DNA from: Epidermidibacterium keratini
GTDB taxonomy: Bacteria; Actinomycetota; Actinomycetes; Mycobacteriales; Antricoccaceae
Assembly (NCBI RefSeq): GCF_009834025.1
Contig: NZ_CP047156.1
Coordinates: forward strand, 682,001 to 746,000
Length of the DNA stretch: 64,000 bases
Direction of reading: 5' to 3'
Notes under the pieces: generated by a model
Databases searched by the model: none
Seen by the model: only the letters and a program-made list of their open reading frames with translations
Told to the model about the DNA's origin: nothing
In this document: positions 1 through 9,354 of the stretch, piece by piece
Layout: each line of letters begins with the position of its first letter
How positions within the stretch are numbered: the stretch's first letter is position 1
Position numbers and translations under genes: made by a program

Positions 1-993
1 GGTGGCGTACGGGTCGTGCGGCTCCTCGTCCTTCTGGCCGCGACGACGCTTCATCAGGATGAGTACGCCGCCGACGACCAGCGCCAGGCCGATGACGCCG
101 GTGGCAAGCGGCGCCCACAGCTTCACGATGTTCAACAGCCCCAGTGATTCCTTCGCCCGCTCTACGCTGTTGTTGACGTTTTCGTCGGTGAAGGTGAGAT
201 CGACATCCGCAGCAAGGTCGCCGTTCTCGAAGGTCTGGGTCTGCTTCTGGTTGCCCTTGATGATCAGGCCGGTGGTCGGCTCGACCCAGTAGGTGATCAC
301 GTTGCGGATCGTGCCGGGGAAGGTGTTCTGGATCTGGTAGTCCTGCTCGCCAAAGTCCACCTGGAACTTGTAGACCGTGACGCCCTGGATCTCTTCCTCA
401 CCCTGGTACTCGGCCTTCGTCGTACCGCCGGCATCGGCGTTGTAGACCTGGTAGTCGCCATCGGGGGTGACATCGAACGGGAACTTGTAGGTCAGTCCCT
501 CGTGCTTGGTGCCATCGACCTCACCCTCGGTGGTGGTCTCCTCGTACTTGCTGTCGTTGACCGCGTTAGCTGAGTAACGGTCGGTGGCGACGCGGTCGTA
601 GGAGTAGCTCAAGAACTCCGGATCGTCGTCGGGGTTGCACTGCGCGTCACCGCCGTCTTCGCCGGTCTTACGCACGCACAGCGTCGCGACGAACACCGCG
701 ACATCGTTATCGGAGGCCTGGGTGTCAATGGTCACCAGTCGGGTGGCCGTGACGTCGTTGTACTCCACCAGCTCGCCAGACTCGGCATCGAAAATTGTGC
801 CGCTGCCCTTGGCGATCGAGGTGTTGGTGGTGTCCTCGATGGGCGTCTTCTTTACGCCGTCCAGGATCACCGTCGGAAACAGAATCGCCAGACCGATCAG
901 GAGCGCGCCGATCCCGATCAGGGCCGCGGGGAGCACGATCTTCGGACGCTTCGGGTCGTTCGGCGCTGGTGCATCCGCCTGCGGTTCAGTCAT
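1..993 (-). CDS. DUF3068 (PorA-family) membrane protein, partial
   Basis: The reading frame starts at the ATG at 993 and is still open at the left edge, so only the first 331 residues are visible. It has an N-terminal membrane segment (about residues 17-38, rich in Leu/Ile/Ala), a long extracellular region with Asp/Glu/Thr-rich strands, then a second membrane segment (about residues 295-318) followed by an RRRGQK-type basic cytosolic tail. This one-in, one-out layout with a large loop is that of DUF3068 proteins. From memory, Rv0227c of M. tuberculosis is the same family and sits in a similar envelope gene cluster. The DUF2613 gene lies 42 bases upstream on the same strand. The molecular function is unknown; an envelope role is inferred from the neighbours. 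Confidence 0.82.
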   Translation of the reverse strand, partial: MTEPQADAPAPNDPKRPKIVLPAALIGIGALLIGLAILFPTVILDGVKKTPIEDTTNTSIAKGSGTIFDAESGELVEYNDVTATRLVTIDTQASDNDVAVFVATLCVRKTGEDGGDAQCNPDDDPEFLSYSYDRVATDRYSANAVNDSKYEETTTEGEVDGTKHEGLTYKFPFDVTPDGDYQVYNADAGGTTKAEYQGEEEIQGVTVYKFQVDFGEQDYQIQNTFPGTIRNVITYWVEPTTGLIIKGNQKQTQTFENGDLAADVDLTFTDENVNNSVERAKESLGLLNIVKLWAPLATGVIGLALVVGGVLILMKRRRGQKDEEPHDPYAT

Positions 994-1035
994 CACTGCC
1001 ACGTGGATTGTCCTGTCGCTCGAGCCGAGATCTGC

Positions 1036-1206
1036 TTAGTTCTCGCCGTACTGGCGGACCTGCTGGTTGGCATCCTGATTGGGGTTGCCCTGGGCACCGG
1101 CAGCGGCGTTGATGATGCCGAACGCTGCGGCACCAGCCAGCAGTAGGCCGATGATCGCCGGAATGATTGCGCTGACTGCGCGGCCGCCCGAGTTCTGCGA
1201 AGACAT
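1036..1206 (-). CDS. DUF2613 small membrane protein
   Basis: A 56-residue protein with one hydrophobic segment (about residues 11-32) followed by a short Asn/Gln-rich tail ending in YGEN. The start ATG at 1206 is preceded by an AAAGG ribosome site. Size, layout and position beside AftD match the DUF2613 family, the group of the small secreted protein Rv0236A in M. tuberculosis (recalled, not searched). It lies between the DUF3068 gene and the large membrane protein, all on the minus strand, so the three may be co-transcribed. No enzymatic motif is present. Confidence 0.75.
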   Translation of the reverse strand: MSSQNSGGRAVSAIIPAIIGLLLAGAAAFGIINAAAGAQGNPNQDANQQVRQYGEN

Positions 1207-1285
1207 GGAAAACCTTTCGGTAGCCAGATGGCCATATGTGTGACGCGGTGTGACGCCCGACTCATACTATGTTACCGGCCAGTAA

Positions 1286-3025
1286 TTATCGAGACCTTTC
1301 ACAGATTTCGTGTCGCCGGCCCGAAATACCGGCGATGACCTGCGAAATCGTAAACAACACGACCATCAGGAGGACCAGCACGTGCGAGGCGATCACCGCA
1401 GCGATCTGCCCCGTTGTGGCGATCTCGCGCTGCGCCGGGTCGGGTACGGCGACCAGCGTGAGCTGCGATCCGTCGTAGAGCACCGGCAAGCCAGCCACCT
1501 CCGCCGGGGCCTGCCCGGGGGTCTGCTTCTCGATCAGCACGTGGTCCACGCCGAGGGCCGAGAGCGCGCGCACGGGGTCATCGGCAGCCAGCGCCTCGCC
1601 CACCTCGGCGCTGAGCTGGCTCTCACCGCGCACGGTCACCTCGCCGACCACAAGCTCGTCGTTGGTGACGACCAGGCCGCTGAGGATCCGCGGCGCCGGG
1701 TCGAGGGCGCTGCGCCCGTCAGCCCACTCATAGCCGCGGTACGCCGACCACGGCACGACCACGGTCGTATCGCCCGGACCGACCTCGCGCGCGACGGTCG
1801 CCCACTCGTCGGCGTACTGCACCGGGGTGAGCGTGGGCCGCAGGACGGCATGCGCATCGGGGACCAGCGCCATCGGCAGCGCGAGTGCGCCGAGCACGGT
1901 CGCCGCGCGCTGCCACGTCGGCGCCGGCACAGTGGTGACGCGGCTGACCACCGCGCCCACCGACAACACGGCGAGTACGACGAACGGCAGCAGCCACTTC
2001 TGGCTGTCTCGCAGCAGGCCCGCGCCGGGCACCGACTCCACGAGCCATCCGGTGAGGGCAGCACCGGGTGCGGTCGCCGGCAAAAGCGCCAGCAGTACGC
2101 CGATCCCGCTGCACCAGGCGAGCGCGAGATAGCTGCGCTCGCTCGCAGCGCCCGGCCCACCGAGTCGGCGCCGCAGCCACGTCGCGCCGCCGACCACACA
2201 GCCCGCGACGAGAAGCGCGGCGAGTACGCCGAGCACCCCGCTGCGGCTGGGCGGGACGACTTCGGCGTTCCAGATTCCACCCAGACCCAGCAGCGAGATC
2301 GCGACACCGCCTGGGGCGTCCGCGTGCGCGGCGAAGACCTCCACACCTGCCGGGTCCGAAGCGAGAGCCGCTCCCCCGACGAACCCGGCGAGCACCCACG
2401 GAAGCTGCACAACCGCTGCCCCCACGGCAAACCCGATGCGAGCGCGAGCAGAAAGCGACACGAGCAGCGCACACAGCAGCCCGCACGCGAAGGCGATAAG
2501 CCCGCCGGTCGGCGTGATCGACGCGGCCGCGACGACGAGCAGCGCCGCCGGCAGCGACGGCCGGGCTCGCACGATGAAGTGCACCAGCCACGGCAGTGCG
2601 GCGTACGCCCACAGCAGCGCCCACTGACCGATCGCGAGCCGCTCGATGACGAACGGGTTGACGATCGACAGCGCCATCATCGCTACCGTGGCTGGCAGGG
2701 TGGCGCGCGGCAGCAGCCGGCGTACGCCGTACGCCACCGCAACGAGCGGGACGACCAGGGCGAGCCGGGCAGTCAGCCAGCTGCCCAGGACTGCCTGCAC
2801 CAGCGACACGACGGCATCGAGGGGTACGGCGCGCGCGGCCGCGCCGCCGAGCCCGAGCGCCTGCAGATCCAGCGGCTGGTCGGGGACGAAGACCATGTCG
2901 CGACCGAGCAGATCACCGCCACGCAGCGTGGGCCACAGCAGGTAGCCGACGCTCAGCAACACCGCGATCGCGGGAATCACCTGCGCACGCACGGCACGGT
3001 GTCGCGGCTGGCGATGCGCTGGCAT
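1286..3025 (-). CDS. Large polytopic membrane protein, GT-C-like, of the arabinan cluster
   Basis: A 579-residue protein with many membrane segments alternating with short loops, beginning near residue 15 and continuing to about 390, then a soluble Val/Asp-rich domain and a last membrane segment near residues 540-562. An acidic loop with the sequence GRDMVFVPDQ follows the first helix, as in GT-C type glycosyltransferases that use polyprenyl-phosphate sugars. Size and neighbours match Rv0226c of M. tuberculosis as I recall it. It is divergent from the AftD gene, with about 88 bases between starts. The start ATG at 3025 lacks a clear ribosome site. Function is inferred only: envelope polysaccharide synthesis or transport. 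Confidence 0.7.
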   Translation of the reverse strand: MPAHRQPRHRAVRAQVIPAIAVLLSVGYLLWPTLRGGDLLGRDMVFVPDQPLDLQALGLGGAAARAVPLDAVVSLVQAVLGSWLTARLALVVPLVAVAYGVRRLLPRATLPATVAMMALSIVNPFVIERLAIGQWALLWAYAALPWLVHFIVRARPSLPAALLVVAAASITPTGGLIAFACGLLCALLVSLSARARIGFAVGAAVVQLPWVLAGFVGGAALASDPAGVEVFAAHADAPGGVAISLLGLGGIWNAEVVPPSRSGVLGVLAALLVAGCVVGGATWLRRRLGGPGAASERSYLALAWCSGIGVLLALLPATAPGAALTGWLVESVPGAGLLRDSQKWLLPFVVLAVLSVGAVVSRVTTVPAPTWQRAATVLGALALPMALVPDAHAVLRPTLTPVQYADEWATVAREVGPGDTTVVVPWSAYRGYEWADGRSALDPAPRILSGLVVTNDELVVGEVTVRGESQLSAEVGEALAADDPVRALSALGVDHVLIEKQTPGQAPAEVAGLPVLYDGSQLTLVAVPDPAQREIATTGQIAAVIASHVLVLLMVVLFTISQVIAGISGRRHEICERSR

Positions 3026-3113
3026 TGGGCCAATCTAGCCGCTCGCGCCACACGCGTACGTCATATGACCGCGCGATACCCTGTCTCGGCCGCGCGGCGA
3101 GGTGAGGGGTGAC

Positions 3114-6100
3114 GTGACGACCAGCGAGCAGACCGCGACCGAGTCGTCGCAGCAGTCCACCACGGCGGCCGAGGAGAAGTCCGAGGCCGACACGCAGCAG
3201 CCGACGCGGCGAGCTGGTCGGCGCCCGCGCGCGTCCGAGAGCGTCTGGCGGCTGCAGCTCTTTGGCATCTGCGTCGCACTGACGATGCTCGTCTTCCGCC
3301 AGGCGCCAGGTCAGGTCACCACCGACACCAAGCTCGACCTCATCATCGACCCCTGGTACTTCCTTTCCCGGGCCGCCACGTTTTGGGATCCGATCACCAA
3401 CAGCGGATCCCTGCAAAACCAGGCCTATGGCTACCTTTTTCCGATGGGCCCGGCCTTCGGGATCATGGACAGCATCGGCATGCCGCCGTGGATCGCGCAG
3501 CGGACGTGGGAATCGGCCCTGGTATGCCTGGCATTTCTGGGAATGCAGCGCCTCGCCGCCGAGCTCGGGATGCGCAGCCGGCTCGCCCAGGTCGCGGTTG
3601 GGCTGACCTACGCGCTCGCCCCGCGCACCATGTCCGAGCTGACGACGATCTCCTCGGAACTGCTGCCGGTCGTCGTCCTGCCGTGGATGCTCATTCCCCT
3701 GGTGCGCGGCGCATCTCGTGGATCGCCGCGCGTGGCGGCGGCGCTGTCCGGGCTCGCCTTCGCGTTTGCTGGCGGCATCAACGCAACCGCGTCGCTGGCC
3801 GTGCTTCCGGTCGCCGCCTGGTGGTTGCTCACTCGCGAAAACGGCCCACGTAAGTGGCGGCTGATCGGTTGGTGGATGCTCGCGATCACCCTCGCGAGCG
3901 CGTGGTGGATGGTGCCGCTCGTCGTCCTCGGCCGCTACAGCCCACCGTTCTTGGACTGGATCGAAAACGCGCAGACCACGACGCTGCATATGAGCCCGTT
4001 CGCGGCCACCCGCGGCGTCACCCAGTGGGTCTCCTACCTCGGCCCGAGCACCTGGCCAGGAGGCTGGGAGTACGTCGCCCGCCCGGCAATCATCGTCGCG
4101 ACCGCGCTGCTGGCCGCCCTCGCGCTGTGGGGTCTGTCGCTGCGGACCACCCGGCACAAGCTCTTCTTGCTGCCGGTGTTGATCGCCGGTGTCACGCTCC
4201 TGACGTTTGGGCATCTCTCAGAGGCACAACCGGCATGGGCGCAATGGGCGCAAAACCTGCTCAATGGGCCGCTTGCGCCGTTCCGCAACATCCACAAGTT
4301 CGACCCGTTGATGCGGCTGCCTCTCGCCCTCGGCGTCGGGTACGCCGTGATGCGGATGATCGCTCTCACCCGCGAGCGGCCGGCCGGGGTCCCCCGGCGG
4401 CGCCTGCGCAGCTACCGCATCCACTTCGCGGTGGTCGGTGCGGCGCTCGCGATCATCTGTGCCATGCCGCTGATCAGCGCCAAGCTCGCGGTCAACCCCC
4501 GGGTGCTCCCCGCGACGGACTGGTGGGCGCAGACCGGCCAGTGGCTTGAAGAAAACACCAACGGACAGCGTGCCCTCGTCGTACCCGGCAGCCCTAGCCC
4601 GGCGTTCGTCTGGGGATCGACGGTCGATGACCCGATGCAGCCGGTCGCCACAACTCCCTGGGGCACAAGGGATGCAGTGCCGCTGACCAACGCTGGCTAC
4701 ATCCGGTTCCTGGACTCGATCGAGCAGGCGCTCGCCTCCGGCACCGGCGACGATGCGCTCGCCGACTCGCTGCGTCGCGCCGGGATCGGCTACGTCGTAC
4801 TGCGCAACGACCTCGACTCCTACAAGTCGCTGGCGACGCCGACCGAGGCGGTGCGCGCGAGCCTGACCGCGTCACCGGACATCGAGCCGGTCGCGCACTT
4901 CGGTCCGACGATCGGCTTCGCGCCCTCCCCAAGCAACGTCCAGAACGGCGGGATGTCCAAGCCCCGCCCGGCCGTGGAGATCTACCAGGTCGCCAACCCT
5001 CCGGAGGTCGCCACTTTGGTGCCGCAGTCGGCCCTCGTGCAGGCCAACGGCTCGGCCGACAACCTCACGACGCTGCTTGATGCCGAGCTCGGCCCGCAGG
5101 CTGCCCTGAGCTTCGACCCCACGGGGACGACGGATCTGCAGGATGTCTCCACGCTACTCACCGACGGAATTCGTAAACAGCAAGCGGCTTTTGGCGGATA
5201 TATCGGCAAATCTCGCACTCTGACCGATCAAGAGGGCTATCTCGGCGTACGGAAGTCCTACGACTACCTGCCGCCGGACCCGGCACTCTCGGCGTTCACC
5301 TATGCCGGCATCAAGAACGTCAACGCGACCTCGTCCGGCGACTCGCTCTATGCCGCGGCCAACGCCGGCGCCCAAAACGGCGTGTGGTCTGCTCTCGACG
5401 GCGTCTCCGACACGGCGTGGCTGTCGAGCTCGCCGTTCGGCGCGATTGGCGAGTCGATCACGGTGACCTTTGACGAGCCGTGGGAGATGACGCCGTTTGC
5501 GATCCTCTTCCCCAGCGGAATGAACGCCTACCCGACCCACCTGGAGATCACCACCGACGAGGGCGTCTCGGTCGCCCAGGTCAACCCCGATGACCAAGGT
5601 CAGCTGGTGCCGGTGCCTGAAGGCACTACCGAATCCATCACGATCCAGGCGCTGCAGCTCGACCAGGAAGACCCGACGGGTACGACGTTCGGTATCGCCG
5701 ACCTCGAGTTCCCAGGCGTCACTCCGCAGCGCTTCCTAGACATACCAGGCGTTTTTGACCCGTCGTACATCCATTTCGAGCAGACCCCCGGGGCGCGACC
5801 GGACTGCCGCACCGTGCTCGACCACACCTACTGTGACGCCGCGTCGGCGATCAGCTCCGAAGAGCAGTCCCAGATCGCTCGCCAGTTCACTCTGGAATCC
5901 GCGATCGACGTCACCGCGACCGCGAAGGTCGCGCTCGTGCCCGGTGAACCGCTCAACCAGAATCTGGACTTCCTTGCCACACCGACGATCACCGCTTCCT
6001 CCGGCGTCAGCGCCGACCCGCGGGTACGTGCCCAGACCGTCCTCGATGACGACCCGACGACGTACTGGCAGGCACGCGAAGGTGACGAGACACCCACGCT

Positions 6101-7313
6101 GACCGTCAACTACGGCCTCCCGGTCCCCATGAGCGGCCTAGAGATCGACTGGAGCCCAGGCGATCCGATCGCCAAACCCGAGATCGTGACGGTCAACGCC
6201 GGCGGGTTCAGCTGGACCGGTGAGGTGCCCGACGACGGCGTCATCGACTTCGGCGGGACGATCGAGGCGCCGTCGGTCACCATCGAGATCGTCAAGACGT
6301 CGATCCGTCAGACGACGAGCTCATTCAACCTGCGGACATCCCTGATGCCGGCCGGAATCTCCACCCTCACCGTCATTGGTGCGCCGGCACCGACCCCGGG
6401 CCCGGACATCGTCACGATCCCGTGCGGCTTCGGGCCGAGCCTGGTGATCAACGGCCAGGACTACCCCACCCAGGTCACCGCGCCGCGAGAGCTGCTCATG
6501 AGTGGCGCGCCAGTCGATGCGACCGTGTGCGGTGATGCGCCGATCACCTTGCCGGCAGGGCAAAACCAGGTCAGCCTCACCGCGTCCGGCGCCACTCGAC
6601 CGGTCGCCATCGACTTCGCTCAGGTCGGTCTCGACCTGAGCGCAGCGACGTCGGCGCAGACCCCCGGTGCGCTCGTGATCCAGGACTGGTCGGCGACCGA
6701 GCGGACCGTCTCGGTCGACTCACCCGAGGCGAGCGTGCTGGTGGTGCACGAAAACGCGAACGCCGGGTGGCAGGCATCCATCGACGGCAAGCAGCTGCGT
6801 CCGATCACGATAGGCGGATGGCAGCAGGGCTACCTGCTGCCAGCAGGCACCAAAGGCACGGTCACCCTGGAGTTCACCCCCGCACAGACGGTGCGCGACG
6901 CGCTCGGTGTGGGCGCCGTGGGGCTAGCCGGGCTCGGCTTCCTGGCCGTGTGGCCAGCGCGGCCCCGCGAGCTGGCTCGCGCCCGCGAGGCGCGGCCGGG
7001 ACGAGCGCTGCGCATCGTGCTCGCTCTCGTCATCGTCGGGATCGGCTACGCCGTGGCGGGCCCGCTTGGTCTGGTGGTCGGTGCCGGCGTACTGCTGGCC
7101 TATCTGATCGGCGTACGCCGCGGCCTGCCGCGGTGGGCACCGCTGCTACCGGTCGTGCTGATGGCGACCGCGACCGGGTTTGCCACGATCGGCGTCGGTG
7201 ACGAGCTGGTGGCCGCGCACTCGCGACCGGTGGTCAGCGCCTTGACCTATGCGGCGCTGGCCTGCTGCGCTTTCTTGGGCTTCGCCTGGCGACGCCGCCG
7301 GCCGGACAAGTAG
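3114..7313 (+). CDS. aftD: Alpha-(1->3)-arabinofuranosyltransferase AftD
   Basis: A membrane glycosyltransferase of about 1,399 residues, which adds arabinofuranose from decaprenyl-phosphoarabinose to cell-wall arabinan. After a Thr/Ser/Gln-rich cytosolic tail, the first external loop carries acidic residues (TKLDLIIDPW, about residues 72-81) typical of the GT-C fold. About a dozen membrane segments follow to residue 460. The extracellular half holds two discoidin-like carbohydrate-binding segments (around residues 764 and 984), and several membrane helices close the protein after residue 1260. Length agrees with the roughly 1,400-residue family. The GTG at 3114 is chosen over the in-frame GTG at 3102 because GAGGGG precedes it at a suitable distance. 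Its last 67 bases overlap the convergent acyltransferase gene. Confidence 0.9.
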   Translation: MTTSEQTATESSQQSTTAAEEKSEADTQQPTRRAGRRPRASESVWRLQLFGICVALTMLVFRQAPGQVTTDTKLDLIIDPWYFLSRAATFWDPITNSGSLQNQAYGYLFPMGPAFGIMDSIGMPPWIAQRTWESALVCLAFLGMQRLAAELGMRSRLAQVAVGLTYALAPRTMSELTTISSELLPVVVLPWMLIPLVRGASRGSPRVAAALSGLAFAFAGGINATASLAVLPVAAWWLLTRENGPRKWRLIGWWMLAITLASAWWMVPLVVLGRYSPPFLDWIENAQTTTLHMSPFAATRGVTQWVSYLGPSTWPGGWEYVARPAIIVATALLAALALWGLSLRTTRHKLFLLPVLIAGVTLLTFGHLSEAQPAWAQWAQNLLNGPLAPFRNIHKFDPLMRLPLALGVGYAVMRMIALTRERPAGVPRRRLRSYRIHFAVVGAALAIICAMPLISAKLAVNPRVLPATDWWAQTGQWLEENTNGQRALVVPGSPSPAFVWGSTVDDPMQPVATTPWGTRDAVPLTNAGYIRFLDSIEQALASGTGDDALADSLRRAGIGYVVLRNDLDSYKSLATPTEAVRASLTASPDIEPVAHFGPTIGFAPSPSNVQNGGMSKPRPAVEIYQVANPPEVATLVPQSALVQANGSADNLTTLLDAELGPQAALSFDPTGTTDLQDVSTLLTDGIRKQQAAFGGYIGKSRTLTDQEGYLGVRKSYDYLPPDPALSAFTYAGIKNVNATSSGDSLYAAANAGAQNGVWSALDGVSDTAWLSSSPFGAIGESITVTFDEPWEMTPFAILFPSGMNAYPTHLEITTDEGVSVAQVNPDDQGQLVPVPEGTTESITIQALQLDQEDPTGTTFGIADLEFPGVTPQRFLDIPGVFDPSYIHFEQTPGARPDCRTVLDHTYCDAASAISSEEQSQIARQFTLESAIDVTATAKVALVPGEPLNQNLDFLATPTITASSGVSADPRVRAQTVLDDDPTTYWQAREGDETPTLTVNYGLPVPMSGLEIDWSPGDPIAKPEIVTVNAGGFSWTGEVPDDGVIDFGGTIEAPSVTIEIVKTSIRQTTSSFNLRTSLMPAGISTLTVIGAPAPTPGPDIVTIPCGFGPSLVINGQDYPTQVTAPRELLMSGAPVDATVCGDAPITLPAGQNQVSLTASGATRPVAIDFAQVGLDLSAATSAQTPGALVIQDWSATERTVSVDSPEASVLVVHENANAGWQASIDGKQLRPITIGGWQQGYLLPAGTKGTVTLEFTPAQTVRDALGVGAVGLAGLGFLAVWPARPRELARAREARPGRALRIVLALVIVGIGYAVAGPLGLVVGAGVLLAYLIGVRRGLPRWAPLLPVVLMATATGFATIGVGDELVAAHSRPVVSALTYAALACCAFLGFAWRRRRPDK

Positions 7314-8593
7314 CGCATCGCAGGGCGTTCGAGCAGCAGCCATGAGGCCGATGCGACCGCGATCGACAACGCGGTGGTCAGCGCGGTCAGCAGCCAGAAG
7401 TTTCCGCTAAAGAGCTCAAGCCCCAGCATCGACTCGGCCCAGATGAGCGCGGGAACGTGCCAGAGGTAGATCGAGTAGGAGATGTCGCCGAGGTAGCGGC
7501 CTACCCCGGTGCCCAGCACCTTGTTCGTACGGCGGTGGGTGGCGAGTACGAGCGGCAGGACGAAGAAGAACGCCGATAGGCCAAAGAGGATGTTCTGGGT
7601 GATGAACTGCCCCGACGTGGCGATGCTGAGGTCGTACGGCGTACCGATCGGCAGCGACGAGAGCAAAAACAGCCCGATCGCCACGAACCAGCAGGTGGCC
7701 AGCGACTGAGCCCACTGCTCCAGCACCGAGCGCAGTCGGGCGATCACCGTGACCTCTTTGCCGATCAGGCTAAGAACAGCCAGAAACATGCCGAGGCAGA
7801 ACCACGAGATGAAGTTGGGCAGCCACAGCGCGGCCTGGAAGTGGTCGATCCACCCGGCACCGCGGGCCAGTGAGAAGAGGTAGCCCGCGCCGGCGACCGC
7901 CGCGATACCGATGAGCTGGCGGCGCGCAGCAGTGTTGCGATCGGGGCTCTGCCGGGCAAACAGCCACGCCAGCACCGGCAGGAGAAGGTAAAAGAGCACC
8001 TCCGAGCTGAGCGACCACAGGTGCGTGAGCTCAGGGCGGGCATCGTTGTTGTTGTAGACCTGGATCAGCAGCAGATAGCTGTAGAAGTCCTTGAACGTCG
8101 TCTGGTTCGGGACGACAAACAGCAGCACGATGACCACAAACGCCCACAGGGCAGGGATGATGCGCGACGCGCGACGGCGAAAGTAGGGTCGCACCTTCGG
8201 CTTGCTGCCCAGGCCGAGTCCGTAGGCAGCGAACGGGCGGTAGAGCAAGAACCCGGACAGCACAAAGAACAGTGTTACGCCGAAGTTGAACCGGGCGAGT
8301 ACGCCGCCAAACATGGTGCCGTCCAGCGATGCACCGCTGCGGAACCCGACGTGCGTCATCAGCACCATGAACGCGCCGATAGCGCGAGCGCCATCGAGCG
8401 CCGGGTAGTGCATCCCGGCGCTGCGGCCGGTCGGCAGCCCGGTGATCCCGGAGCCTTCGGAGGTGTCCTTCTCCGGCGGCGCTTGCTTGTCGCTGATCTC
8501 GGCAGTGGCCGCGTCATCGGTTGCGACCGCCGCGTCGTCGGTTGCGACCGCCGCGTCCTGCTCGGTCTCGTCGGTGTCCGTCGGCGCGCTCAC
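7247..8593 (-). CDS. OafA/AcyltransferaseT3-type membrane acyltransferase
   Basis: A 448-residue multi-pass O-acyltransferase. An acidic Ala/Thr/Asp-rich N-terminal tail of about 60 residues precedes the acyltransferase-3 domain, which begins with YPALDGARAIGAF and contains the conserved His in VLMTHVGF. About ten membrane helices follow, ending in a basic Arg/Lys tail. The frame is open further upstream, but a GGGAG ribosome site 5-6 bases before the GTG at 8593 and the start of homology favour that start. It is the last of three minus-strand genes (GT4, methyltransferase, acyltransferase). The acyltransferase of the corresponding mycobacterial/corynebacterial locus (Rv0228, TmaT) acetylates trehalose mycolates; whether this one does is inference. 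Confidence 0.85.
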   Translation of the reverse strand: MSAPTDTDETEQDAAVATDDAAVATDDAATAEISDKQAPPEKDTSEGSGITGLPTGRSAGMHYPALDGARAIGAFMVLMTHVGFRSGASLDGTMFGGVLARFNFGVTLFFVLSGFLLYRPFAAYGLGLGSKPKVRPYFRRRASRIIPALWAFVVIVLLFVVPNQTTFKDFYSYLLLIQVYNNNDARPELTHLWSLSSEVLFYLLLPVLAWLFARQSPDRNTAARRQLIGIAAVAGAGYLFSLARGAGWIDHFQAALWLPNFISWFCLGMFLAVLSLIGKEVTVIARLRSVLEQWAQSLATCWFVAIGLFLLSSLPIGTPYDLSIATSGQFITQNILFGLSAFFFVLPLVLATHRRTNKVLGTGVGRYLGDISYSIYLWHVPALIWAESMLGLELFSGNFWLLTALTTALSIAVASASWLLLERPAMRYLSGRRRRQAKPKKAQQASAA

Positions 8594-8619
8594 GCACACT
8601 CCCTGTCGTCGGTCCGGCC

Positions 8620-9354
8620 CTAGTAGGGGTCGGCCTTGTCGTGGTGGCCGGCCAGGCGGGCCAGCGGATACAGCCGCAGTCGCAGCAGCACCTTGATCGC
8701 GACATTGCGCACCCACCACGGCAGCTGGCGGATGAAGCGTGCCCGGTCGGCCAGGCTCGGGCGACGCTTCTCGAAGTGGGCCAGCGAGCCGGCGCGTCCG
8801 ACGTACCGCAGCTGCGTCCCAGGCAGCACCCAGCGCAGCAGGCCGAGGGTCACCCCGATCGAGGAGAACGCGTCGTGGATCAGCACGCTGCCGCCCTCGG
8901 GTAGGTGCGTAGCCCACTTCAGGTCGTCGGTCACGGTCCAGTAGTCATGCTTGCCGTCGATATAGAGCAGCTCGAACGGGCGCTCCCACGCTTGCCGGCG
9001 ATCGGTCGACTTGGCCTGCACCAGCTCGACGCGGTCGGTGACCTTGGCGCGCTGCAGGTTGGCCTCGAACTTCTCTTTGGTCCCGAGGCCGCCGAACATC
9101 GCGCCGTCGACGAACGGGTCGACGGCGATCACGGTGGAGTCGGGGGCGGCGAGGGCGAGTACGACGGTGGAGCGGCCTTGGTGGCTGCCGATCTCCACGA
9201 TCACCGCGCCCGGCCGGTCGACTGCGCGCGCCTGCCGGTAGAGCAAGAAAGCCTGCTCGACCGTGAGCCAACCCCCGATCGGCTCGGCGACGGCGAAGAC
9301 CTGCTCGAAGTCCGCGGGCAGGTGCACCTGGTTCTGCGCTGCGGGTTTAGCCAT
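8620..9354 (-). CDS. Class I SAM-dependent methyltransferase (Methyltransf_24-like)
   Basis: A 244-residue soluble methyltransferase. The SAM-binding motif I is VEIGSHQGRSTVVLA, followed by the acidic motif II VIAVDPF and a YIDGKHDY motif downstream, an arrangement typical of the Methyltransf_24 group that often acts on sugars or glycolipids. The C-terminus is basic and Trp/Arg-rich and could touch the membrane. The ATG at 9354 overlaps the end of the GT4 gene by 8 bases, so the two are probably translationally coupled. It is not clearly an orthologue of the Rv0224c/MtrP methyltransferase, whose motif region is different as I remember it. The substrate is unknown. Confidence 0.8.
   Translation of the reverse strand: MAKPAAQNQVHLPADFEQVFAVAEPIGGWLTVEQAFLLYRQARAVDRPGAVIVEIGSHQGRSTVVLALAAPDSTVIAVDPFVDGAMFGGLGTKEKFEANLQRAKVTDRVELVQAKSTDRRQAWERPFELLYIDGKHDYWTVTDDLKWATHLPEGGSVLIHDAFSSIGVTLGLLRWVLPGTQLRYVGRAGSLAHFEKRRPSLADRARFIRQLPWWVRNVAIKVLLRLRLYPLARLAGHHDKADPY

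Noticed and set aside
1310-3112. 600-residue open frame opposite the 579-residue membrane protein
   Set aside because: Arg/His/Gln-rich translation with no hydrophobic pattern; a GC-driven antisense shadow of a gene with clear membrane segments.
2913-4214. 433-residue minus-strand frame
   Set aside because: Shadow of aftD; Arg/Gly/Gln-rich composition and no ribosome site.
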